From Candidatus Babelota bacterium (GTDB lineage: Bacteria > Babelota > Babeliae > Babelales > Vermiphilaceae): 48,491 bases of DNA. The number at the start of each line of letters is the position of its first letter. Position 1 is the first letter of the stretch. Below, piece by piece: positions 42,178-48,491 of the stretch. The notes under the pieces were generated by a model that saw only the letters and a program-made list of their open reading frames with translations, did not search any database and had not been told where the DNA came from. The stretch is from positions 1-48,491 of the forward strand of contig SOKE01000006.1 in the NCBI GenBank assembly GCA_004375875.1, in the 5' to 3' direction. A program made the position numbers and the translations under genes.

Positions 42178-42207
42178 TTGCATTTAAAGTTTTTATTTTG
42201 ATATCAT
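42178..42207 (+). promoter_or_regulatory. Promoter of candidate small RNA
   Basis: TTGCAT at 42178-42183, an 18-base spacer, TATCAT at 42202-42207. The expected start, about seven bases later, coincides with the first strand of the RNA's closing stem at 42214. Confidence 0.6.
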
Positions 42208-42213
42208 GAGAAT

Positions 42214-42320
42214 GAAAGGTAATGAGAGGTAGTTTGAAGCTAGGTGAGAAATCGCTAAACTCCAAGCAACTCAAAAGTGCGTAAGTACTGAGAGAATCAA
42301 TCGTTGCCTTTCATTTTTTC
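42214..42320 (+). ncRNA. Unassigned structured RNA, ~107 nt
   Basis: The ends pair as GAAAGGTAA (42214-42222) with TTGCCTTTC (42304-42312), one G-U pair, followed by ATTTTTTC as a terminator-like U run. Inside are two arms: AGTTT-GA-AGC / GCT-AAACT, and CTC..AGTGC-GTAA-GTACT-GAG with a GNRA tetraloop. Together with the promoter at 42178 this makes a free-standing three-way-junction RNA. There is no good coding frame. I could not match it to SRP RNA, 6S, RNase P, tmRNA or a riboswitch class I know. It could also be a leader for the exported protein at 42463, but the U run and the gap argue for an independent transcript. Confidence 0.6.
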
Positions 42321-42462
42321 TTGGCTTTTCCTTTTTTTCTTGGCCTTTTCAAAAAATCAATTGCTTAAATCCAATTGTCTTTTTTTAAACATTCTTGCTT
42401 TTTTCAATTCGAAGTAGGTATGGTTAATCTAAAAGAACTTATAATTTTAAGGAAAAATAATT

Positions 42463-43281
42463 ATGACTATAAAAATTGCAATAAATCCCCTAACCCTTCT
42501 CGTAACAGTAAACTGCTTAGCAAGCATTCTCGGCTGGTCAATAAAATTAGAAGCAAAAACTCCACAAATAAGGCAGAAAATTTCCAGACAAATACAACAG
42601 AGAAGATATATAAACGAACTTAATAATTTTATTAAAGAAACAAATAAATTTATTTCAGAAGGAGAAACCTTATTAAAATCGCAAAAGGAAAATCAAACCT
42701 ATTTGAGAAAAATTAATGGGTATCTGGAAGAAATCCCTAAAATTATAGACCGTTTAACTCTTTTACAAGTTCGTCTTTCTCATTCTAACGCCGAAGATTT
42801 TTATAATCTTTTGAATAGATCATATAAAGAAGATATTTCGGAAGCTGCTCAGGAATTGCATAGATATCGAGCTTACGTTAGTGTTGATCCAAAAAAGGTC
42901 TATAATTTTCTTACAATAAACTATCCCGAATTTCGGGGATATAAGACGGAAAATTGGTTAAAAATGTCATATAAACCAATCAAAGATCGAGTTAGAGAAT
43001 CAATGGAAAGTCATGCTAAAATTAACACTCCTCTCGATCAAGCATATGTTAGATTTTTAAGACAAATTGAGTCACTTTTCCGCAATGAAATTGTAAAGCA
43101 AGATTATGATGCATATCTTTTATATCTTATTGATCCTAGTTTATTAAAAAACTTATTAGTTGATAGTAAAAGTGAAAGAAAAAAACTTACGGAACTAATA
43201 GGAGAAAGATTTAATACGCTTTTTGAACTTAAAAATAGTCTCCTTGAAAAAAGGTCGGAGTTTAAACGAAGATTACCTTAA
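42463..43281 (+). CDS. Exported coiled-coil protein, unknown
   Basis: 272 residues; AAGGA lies ten bases before ATG 42463. The N-terminal hydrophobic segment (INPLTLLVTVNCLASILGWS) is a weak signal peptide or anchor. The rest is almost entirely helical and charged, with heptad-like stretches (INELNNFIKETNKFISEGET, YLEEIPKIIDRLTLLQVRLS, RFLRQIESLFRNEIVKQDYD, ELKNSLLEKRSEFKRRLP). No cysteines in the mature part. It stands alone behind the candidate small RNA. No family recognised. Confidence 0.68.
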   Translation: MTIKIAINPLTLLVTVNCLASILGWSIKLEAKTPQIRQKISRQIQQRRYINELNNFIKETNKFISEGETLLKSQKENQTYLRKINGYLEEIPKIIDRLTLLQVRLSHSNAEDFYNLLNRSYKEDISEAAQELHRYRAYVSVDPKKVYNFLTINYPEFRGYKTENWLKMSYKPIKDRVRESMESHAKINTPLDQAYVRFLRQIESLFRNEIVKQDYDAYLLYLIDPSLLKNLLVDSKSERKKLTELIGERFNTLFELKNSLLEKRSEFKRRLP

Positions 43282-43291
43282 GAAACAAAGG

Positions 43292-43495
43292 TCACTTTTG
43301 TATCCATGCATAGTAAACTGATACTACGAATATAAAAGTCCACCCAATCAAAATTATTAAATTAGTAGTTCTTGAGATAAAAAATCCAAAAAAATGTAAT
43401 GTTAGTATATTACTGAGTGCCAAAGAAGCATGATTTATAACTTCTATAGTTGCTGCACCTGAAATGAATTTTGCTATTTCTTTCCATTTATTCAT
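43292..43495 (-). CDS. Small two-helix membrane protein
   Basis: 67 residues on the minus strand: a short polar start (MNKWKEIAKFISG), then AATIEVINHASLALSNILTL and a hydrophobic helix NLIILIGWTFIFVVSVYYAW. It lies 10 bases after the convergent exported-protein gene. The ribosome site is weak, so the call rests on its sensible membrane topology and the lack of an overlapping gene. No family recognised. Confidence 0.5.
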   Translation of the reverse strand: MNKWKEIAKFISGAATIEVINHASLALSNILTLHFFGFFISRTTNLIILIGWTFIFVVSVYYAWIQK

Positions 43496-43663
43496 TGATT
43501 TTCATCATTAATTTGAATTTAACCTTTAACATAACTCTAAACAAATATGAGGAACAAAATCAACAATGATTTTTTCCCAACCATTTGATCCCATTTTTAT
43601 TGCCTTTTTTAGGTTTTTATCCTATTCTAAGGGGAAATTGTATGCTTAGATAGAAGAAACAGC

Positions 43664-44125
43664 ATGAAAACTATGATAATTATTTGGCTTATTGTTGCAT
43701 TGCTTTTCCTCATTGCTGAACTAGGAAATCCAGGTTTCTTTTTTTTCTTTTCTTTTTTCCTTGGTTCACTTATTACTGCATTGAGCACTCCTTTTATATC
43801 TTCCCCTATTGGGCAGTTTTTCATTTTTCTTGGAGGAACTATTGCAGCTTTTTTGCTGTTACAACTATGGATACGATCTCGAAGCACTCACTTTACAAAA
43901 AAACAGGAAACGAATATAGATGCACTAAAAGGCAAACGAGCGTTAGTAGTACAAACGATAGAACCTAATAAACCAGGTTATATTAGTTTATTTGGAGTTT
44001 TGTGGCTTGCACACTCAGTCAACAATAGAACTATTACTGAAAACAAGTGGGTAGAGATTATTGATACTCAGGGTGCACATGTAATTGTAAGCGAGATTTC
44101 TGAAAAAACACAAAATAATATTTAG
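43664..44125 (+). CDS. NfeD-family membrane protein
   Basis: 153 residues. Several hydrophobic helices (IIWLIVALLFLIAELGNPGF, FFSFFLGSLITALSTPFISS, FFIFLGGTIAAFLLLQLWIR) carry the AE(L/I)..PG motif typical of the short NfeD/YbbJ type. The C-terminal OB-like NfeD domain contains ALKGKRALVVQTIEPNKPGY and WVEIIDTQGAHVIVSEI. NfeD proteins partner with SPFH/stomatin proteins in membrane quality control. The next gene, 12 bases downstream, is exactly such a partner. Confidence 0.88.
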   Translation: MKTMIIIWLIVALLFLIAELGNPGFFFFFSFFLGSLITALSTPFISSPIGQFFIFLGGTIAAFLLLQLWIRSRSTHFTKKQETNIDALKGKRALVVQTIEPNKPGYISLFGVLWLAHSVNNRTITENKWVEIIDTQGAHVIVSEISEKTQNNI

Positions 44126-44137
44126 AGAAAGGATTCC

Positions 44138-45160
44138 ATGCAGATTTATGTTCCTTATTTTATTTCACCGTTTTTTGGATGGTTTGGACTTTTTTTTATT
44201 GTTGGTCTTATTTTTCTTACACTTTTTATCGCAAAGTCATTCTATTTGGTAAATCAGGCAGAAATTATTATTATTGAACGTCTAGGAAGGTTTCATCAGA
44301 TTTTAAAGCCTGGCCCTCATATTATTATTCCGTTTGTTGATAAACCACGCACAGTACTTTGGAGTTTTGTTAAAGAAGTAGAAGGGCGCCGTTATTATCG
44401 TTTTAGCAGAGCAATTACGCGAATTGATTTACGTGAAGCTGTCTATGATTTTCCTAAGCAAAATGTAATCACCAAAGATAATGTTACCATGGAAATTAAT
44501 GCATTACTTTACTATCAAATTACTGATCCAAAGTCAGCAATATATGAAGTTTTTAACTTACCTGAAGCAATCGAAAAATTAACGCAAACAACACTGCGTA
44601 ATGTTATTGGATCGCTGGATTTAGATGAATCGCTCGTATCACGTGATGCAATTAATGAGCGACTACGATTGATCTTGGATGAAGCAACTGATAAATGGGG
44701 CGTTAAGGTTAACCGTGTTGAGCTTCAAGAAGTTAATCCACCACTTGATATTCGCCAGGCTATGGAAAAACAGATGCGCGCTGAACGTGATCGTCGTGCT
44801 CTTATTTTGGAGGCTGAAGGAAAAAAGCGTTCTGCCATCTTAGAATCGGAGGGAGCAAAAGAGTCGCAAGTCTTGCGTGCTGAAGGCGAAGCTAGTTCAA
44901 AAAAAATTAAGGCGATTGGTGAGGCAGATGCTCGTCTCAAAATTACTGAAGCTGAAGCAAAAGCCATAACTATGATCCGTGATTCAATTCCTAAAGGAGA
45001 TCCACTTCCTTATATGATTGCTGTGCAATATATTAAAGCATTGCCTGAACTTACAAAAGGTAAAAACGATAAACTAGTTGTAATTCCCTATGAGGCCAGT
45101 TCATTAATCGGTTCATTAACATCTATAAAAACACTTTTTGAACAACTGAATTCAAAATAA
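44138..45160 (+). CDS. SPFH/band 7 (stomatin-like) protein, QmcA type
   Basis: 340 residues. An N-terminal membrane anchor (FFIVGLIFLTLFIAKSFYLV) is followed by the band 7 domain: VNQAEIIIIERLGRFHQILK, PGPHIIIPFVDKP, FPKQNVITKDNVTMEINALL, TLRNVIGSLDLDE. An Ala/Glu-rich coiled-coil (LILEAEGKKRSAILESEGAK, and on) comes next, then the conserved end SIPKGDPLPYMIAVQYIKAL. These are the marks of the YbbK/QmcA group, which forms large oligomeric cages or microdomains on the inner membrane. Its pairing with nfeD in one operon is classic. Confidence 0.92.
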   Translation: MQIYVPYFISPFFGWFGLFFIVGLIFLTLFIAKSFYLVNQAEIIIIERLGRFHQILKPGPHIIIPFVDKPRTVLWSFVKEVEGRRYYRFSRAITRIDLREAVYDFPKQNVITKDNVTMEINALLYYQITDPKSAIYEVFNLPEAIEKLTQTTLRNVIGSLDLDESLVSRDAINERLRLILDEATDKWGVKVNRVELQEVNPPLDIRQAMEKQMRAERDRRALILEAEGKKRSAILESEGAKESQVLRAEGEASSKKIKAIGEADARLKITEAEAKAITMIRDSIPKGDPLPYMIAVQYIKALPELTKGKNDKLVVIPYEASSLIGSLTSIKTLFEQLNSK

Positions 45161-45169
45161 TATAGTATG

Positions 45170-45290
45170 TTCCTGTCTAAAATGTAACAAATATAGCCAG
45201 GAAACTGAAATTGCACTTCCTGCTTTTAGGAACTCTGAGCAATTCTCGAATTTTGAGTAAAACTTTGTTTTAACAATGAGAATTCCTAAA
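45170..45290 (+). other. Intergenic region with nested inverted repeats
   Basis: The ~270 base gap between qmcA and the pseudouridine synthase contains TTCCTG/CAGGAA (45170-45175, 45198-45203). It also has TTTAGGAA/TTCCTAAA (45225-45232, 45283-45290), with a smaller stem TAAAAC/GTTTTA inside (45258-45263, 45267-45272). It may end the converging transcripts or form an RNA. No coding frame seen. Confidence 0.35.
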
Positions 45291-45429
45291 GATCAGACTT
45301 GAGAAGAATTTTTTGTTAATTGAAAAGGCATAAAAAAATCTGAAGTTATTTAAGCTTCATTACTACAATTCCTTCTTAACCCGCTTCATGCTAGTAAGTT
45401 TTAAAAAAAATTGCAAGAAAATTTTATTA

Positions 45430-46446
45430 CTAATTTCGAAAATGCTTCAATAAACATGCAAAATCATCGGGAACTTCTTTCGAAAAAGAGTACTCTTTAC
45501 CTTCAAAAGTAAATGAAAGAGTATGTGCATGTAATGCTTGACGCTTAATCAACTTTGACTTAGTTCCATAGACAGGATCACCAACAATAGGATACCCTAC
45601 TGCAGCAAAATGAACACGAATCTGGTGCATACGCCCGGTAACTAGATTAACCTCAACAAGCGCACAATTATCGAAATATTCAAGAACACGATAATTAGTT
45701 AAAGCAGTTCGAATTTTTTTCCCTCCACTTAAACTGATCTGATCAACCCCATTATTTACATTTTCACGTGTATTTTGACCAGCTGTAAAAAAAACTGACA
45801 TTTTCTTCTTGTTATTCGGATCTCGTCCAATAGCCCAATCTATAGAACCAAAAGCAGGAGGATTTCCATGAACAACTGCATGATAAGTTTTATTTATAGC
45901 ACGATCACGAAACATAGCACCAAAGATTGCATGGGCATAGGGAGTACGAGGAATAATGAGTAAACCTGAGGTATCCTTGTCCAGACGATGAATAATAGAT
46001 GGCCGATCAGCATATCCAATGGATGCCAACTCCTTGTAATGCACCAAAAGCCAATCAACCAATGTAACAGCTTTGCTCCGTGGGCAAGGGCTGTGAACTA
46101 ACAAGTTTGCTGGCTTGTAGACAATAAAGAAATGATCCTCCTCGGCTATAACCTCTACATCAAGATGTTTTTCAGCCATTATCTTTGAAATAATCGATTC
46201 GTCGAACTTTCGCTCAGGTGGAAATGTAATAGTTACTGTATCTGATGGCTTAATTAATATACCTTGCTTAGATACTATCTTTCCATTGAGCCTAACAAGT
46301 TCATCATTTATTAATTGCTGGAAAAAATTCCGGGAATAGAAAGGAAACTGCTGTACAATATATTTATCAATACGCATACCGTGAGATTCATCTGGCACCA
46401 CAAAAGTAAATGCACTGTTCGGTGAAATTTTTGTGAGTATCTCCAT
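45430..46446 (-). CDS. RluA-family 23S rRNA pseudouridine synthase (RluD-like)
   Basis: About 338 residues. The N-terminal S4 RNA-binding domain reads GMRIDKYIVQQFPFYSRNFF, QLINDELVRLNGKIVSKQG, then TVTITFPPERKFDESI, typical of RluC/RluD. The catalytic domain has FFIVYKPANLLVHS, IIHRLDKDTSGLLIIPRT with the catalytic Asp in HRLDKDTSG, TYHAVVHGNPP, and VTGRMHQIRVHFAAVGYPIVGDPVYG. These enzymes isomerise uridines in 23S rRNA helix 69 or nearby; which uridine is not decided here. I start at ATG 46446 because the in-frame TTG at 46458 sits directly on the AGAAGGA ribosome site. Confidence 0.93.
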   Translation of the reverse strand: MEILTKISPNSAFTFVVPDESHGMRIDKYIVQQFPFYSRNFFQQLINDELVRLNGKIVSKQGILIKPSDTVTITFPPERKFDESIISKIMAEKHLDVEVIAEEDHFFIVYKPANLLVHSPCPRSKAVTLVDWLLVHYKELASIGYADRPSIIHRLDKDTSGLLIIPRTPYAHAIFGAMFRDRAINKTYHAVVHGNPPAFGSIDWAIGRDPNNKKKMSVFFTAGQNTRENVNNGVDQISLSGGKKIRTALTNYRVLEYFDNCALVEVNLVTGRMHQIRVHFAAVGYPIVGDPVYGTKSKLIKRQALHAHTLSFTFEGKEYSFSKEVPDDFACLLKHFRN

Positions 46447-46849
46447 TTTTATCCACAATCCTTCTATTATATTAGTTTCTTATTTAGTCTTTTATTGATT
46501 AGTTTCTTAATTGATCAAAATAATCAGAGAGAACCCTTATTATTAGGGGTAAATTATTATATTATTAGAGTAAATTATTATTTTTTTAAAGTCAAATGGA
46601 CAAAGGATTTTAAATAATTTATTATGAAAATAATCTTGAAATAGATAACTGTCATTCCTGATAAATCAAACACAGCATTCTATTATAAGTATATTTATAA
46701 GTATATTGTATAGCAGAAAATTAAGATCTCAATGACTACCCCATTAGTCCAATCTGGTGGATATCCGAGTTAAGATAAGGTTATTGCGATTCAGCCAAGT
46801 GGTAGAAAAACTGTCAGACATTCAAAGTTTGCTATAACGGGGATATGCT
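46447..46849. other. Divergent intergenic region upstream of mgtE
   Basis: About 400 bases. It has AT-rich direct repeats (GTAAATTATTAT twice near 46550-46580; ATAAGTATATT twice near 46685-46705) and a less AT-rich stretch at 46735-46830 ahead of mgtE. I looked for the magnesium M-box in the latter and did not recognise it. No coding frame seen. Confidence 0.35.
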
Positions 46850-48223
46850 ATGGAAGCAAAAAAAATTCTAAATCAAATCAGAGAACATCTGGAGGAAGTC
46901 ATAAAACATGACTCTCCACTAGGGAAATCTCTATGGAAAGAATTTCTTTCGCTTCACCCGGCAGATATTGCTCAATTCTTAGCTGACTGTAGTAGGGATG
47001 AATTTCGAGTGCTCTTTCTAGCGTTACCCCCCAAGCTCCAGCTTGCTATTTTTGAGGAACTTTCCGATCCTACAAAAATTTATGCTTTTTCGCTCATTAG
47101 TGAGGAAGATAAGATAAAAGCCCTTAACCTTTTGCCCGCAGAAGAACTAACCGATCTTTTTGACCAGCTCTCAGATGAAGATCTGAAAAAATATCTTAAA
47201 TTGCTCAATAAAACAGCTAGGGAAAAGGTTATCTCTTTGATGAAATTCCACCCAGAATCAGCTGGCGGCATCATGGACATTGAAATACTGAGCTTACGAG
47301 AAGATTTCTCGGTCGAAAAAAGTAGAAATATCTTACAACGTCTTCGATTAAGCCGTGATATTTACCAGCGCATCTATGTAACTGATAAAGAGAATCATCT
47401 TGTTGGTTTCATTAAGCTCGAAGATTTAGTCCTTGAGCCCCCAAAAAGCATTATAAGTTCATTTATGCGAAAAAATGAACTAGTGGTCGACGCGGATGAA
47501 GATCGTGAAGCTGTAGCAAAAAAAATGATCCATTACGGATTAACTACGGCTCCTGTTATTGATAATCGTAATCATTTGCTGGGAGTCATTCCAGCCAAGA
47601 CTGTTATGGATGTTATTGTTGAAGAGGCAAGTGAGGACGTCCAAAAAATATCTGCATTGGCTCCGCTGAAATATCCTTATTTTGAAACTTCATTTTGGCG
47701 TATCTTATTTGAACGAAGCTATATCCTCATTGTTCTTTTGCTCGCCCAATCACTCTCCACAACTATTCAGATTGCTTATGAATCTACCCTTCATTATAGC
47801 CTTTTACTCTATTTTTTAACCATGCTTATTAGTACTGGCGGCAATACCAGCAGCCAGACTTCGGCCGTTGTAATTCAAGGAATGGCTTCAGGAGAAATAC
47901 GGCTTTCCAATATTTTTCGATTCTTACGCAGAGAGTTTTTCATGGCCTTCATGCTTGCCCTCATTCTTGGTATTGTAGCATTTGGCCGTGTCTTTTATAC
48001 AACAGGAGACCCAATTGAAAGCCTTGTCATCGGCGCCTCGCTTGGCGTGATTGTGCTGGTCTCAGTAGTTATTGGGAGCTGTATTCCGATTGTTTTGAAA
48101 CTCCTAAATATTGACCCAGCTTTCTCTGCAGGTCCTTTTTTAGCAACATTAATGGACATTCTCGGGGTACTCATTTATTGCTATATTGCCAAGTTAATCT
48201 TATTTAATGGCATTTTCAGGTAA
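46850..48223 (+). CDS. mgtE: Magnesium transporter MgtE
   Basis: 457 residues, the normal size. The N-terminal helical superhelix domain contains LHPADIAQFLADC, EELTDLFDQLSDEDL and HPESAGGIMDIE. Two CBS domains follow (YVTDKENHLVGFIKLEDLVL and APVIDNRNHLLGVIPAKTVM, about 165-265). Five transmembrane helices then begin near residue 290. TM region motifs STGGNTSSQTSAVVIQGMAS and GPFLATLMDILGVLIY include the conserved pore Asp of the last helix. The cytosolic domains sense Mg2+ and close the channel when it is abundant. GGGGAT precedes ATG 46850. Followed by a short gap and two tRNA genes. Confidence 0.96.
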   Translation: MEAKKILNQIREHLEEVIKHDSPLGKSLWKEFLSLHPADIAQFLADCSRDEFRVLFLALPPKLQLAIFEELSDPTKIYAFSLISEEDKIKALNLLPAEELTDLFDQLSDEDLKKYLKLLNKTAREKVISLMKFHPESAGGIMDIEILSLREDFSVEKSRNILQRLRLSRDIYQRIYVTDKENHLVGFIKLEDLVLEPPKSIISSFMRKNELVVDADEDREAVAKKMIHYGLTTAPVIDNRNHLLGVIPAKTVMDVIVEEASEDVQKISALAPLKYPYFETSFWRILFERSYILIVLLLAQSLSTTIQIAYESTLHYSLLLYFLTMLISTGGNTSSQTSAVVIQGMASGEIRLSNIFRFLRREFFMAFMLALILGIVAFGRVFYTTGDPIESLVIGASLGVIVLVSVVIGSCIPIVLKLLNIDPAFSAGPFLATLMDILGVLIYCYIAKLILFNGIFR

Positions 48224-48333
48224 AAAAAAGGCGTTTTCCTTGACAATACATTTCTCTCTCTATACCTTCTAATAGTGAATAATAGCAAATTCACTTTCCT
48301 TTTTTAATTTGATAACATAGATAATAAACACAT

Positions 48334-48409
48334 GGGCCGCTAGCTCAGTTGGTAGAGCATCAGCCTTTTAAGCTGAGGGTCGTTGGTTCGAGCCCAACGC
48401 GGCTCACCA
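48334..48409 (+). tRNA. tRNA-Lys (anticodon TTT)
   Basis: Acceptor GGGCCGC / GCGGCTC, D-arm GCTC..GAGC, anticodon stem TCAGC/GCTGA around CTTTTAA (anticodon TTT), and T-arm GTTGG TTCGAGC CCAAC. The discriminator is A, and CCA is encoded at 48407-48409. Confidence 0.96.
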
Positions 48410-48420
48410 TAATTTCAAAA

Positions 48421-48491
48421 GTCCCTATCGTCTAGCCTGGTCTAGGACATCGCCCTTTCACGGCGAAAACAGGGGTTCAAATCCCCTTGGG
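48421..48491 (+). tRNA. tRNA-Glu (anticodon TTC), 3' end cut by window edge
   Basis: Begins GTCCCTA. The anticodon stem TCGCC/GGCGA surrounds CTTTCAC (anticodon TTC), and the T-arm is AGGGG TTCAAAT CCCCT. The last few acceptor bases (after TGGG) lie beyond base 48491. It is 11 bases from tRNA-Lys, so they are likely one transcript. Confidence 0.93.

Noticed and set aside
42214-42320. Small RNA as SRP (4.5S) RNA
   Set aside because: No GGAA apical loop or AGCAG symmetric-loop pattern could be found, so I leave it unassigned.
42375-42623. 82-codon plus-strand frame (MSFFKHSCFF...)
   Set aside because: It overlaps the longer exported-protein gene at 42463 in another frame, has no ribosome site, and its composition is low-complexity Asn/Lys.
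46735-46849. Magnesium riboswitch (M-box) ahead of mgtE
   Set aside because: The stretch is less AT-rich but I could not find the conserved M-box core segments, and it is too short for the full structure.
1-48491. CRISPR array
   Set aside because: No series of short, regularly spaced identical repeats with unique spacers exists; all repeats found are long duplications or coding tandem units.

Overview
The window is AT-rich and looks like a chromosomal segment of a reduced, host-associated bacterium with a two-membrane envelope. The unusually large share of Sec-exported proteins of unknown function, together with polymorphic toxins and otherwise compact housekeeping genes, fits the Candidatus Dependentiae (TM6/Babeliae) best. 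That assignment is inferred from gene style, since there is no rRNA here to prove it.

Layout. 1-5.9 kb is conserved core: ndk (cut by the window edge) and rpsA on the minus strand, then efp, nusB, tRNA-Gly, a jag-like gene and mnmE on the plus strand. 6.3-16.8 kb is accessory: an exported AAA+ ATPase is followed at once by an 866-residue exported polymorphic-toxin-like protein and its probable immunity gene. After these come a CPCC-family gene, a relic of a rolling-circle-type Rep gene, and a graveyard of toxin 3' ends, three paralogous intact immunity genes and duplicated segments with terminators. 16.8-20.5 kb holds small exported or membrane proteins. Two of these genes sit behind copies of the same ~85 bp promoter/operator block, and one is split by a frameshift in a T9 run. 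20.5-28.3 kb returns to core functions: a membrane protein, mutL, a pyrimidine block (DHODH-OPRT fusion overlapping a eukaryote-like OMP decarboxylase), acpS and comM/yifB. 28.5-33.2 kb carries a 923-residue exported protein next to an outer-membrane beta-barrel candidate. 33.2-38.1 kb has glyA, a multipass membrane protein, three tandem paralogues with a shared N-terminal anchor and divergent tails, and a small charged protein. 38.2-41.9 kb has an animal-type short transketolase and a lipoprotein hydrolase. Their convergent 3' junction has been duplicated (291 bp) around fragments of an IS110 transposase and a phage-like structural protein. 42-48.5 kb contains a candidate free-standing structured RNA with its own promoter and terminator, an exported coiled-coil protein, nfeD-qmcA, an RluA-family pseudouridine synthase, mgtE, tRNA-Lys and the start of tRNA-Glu.

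The most interesting parts are the following. (1) The toxin/immunity array, where recombination has left several C-terminal toxin cassettes, each followed by a related immunity gene. (2) The pyrimidine module, whose enzymes carry signal-peptide-like N-termini; one of these is overprinted on the end of the upstream gene. (3) The unassigned ~107 nt RNA near 42.2 kb. (4) The duplicated promoter/operator block.

All family calls were made by reading motifs by eye; no database search was run.
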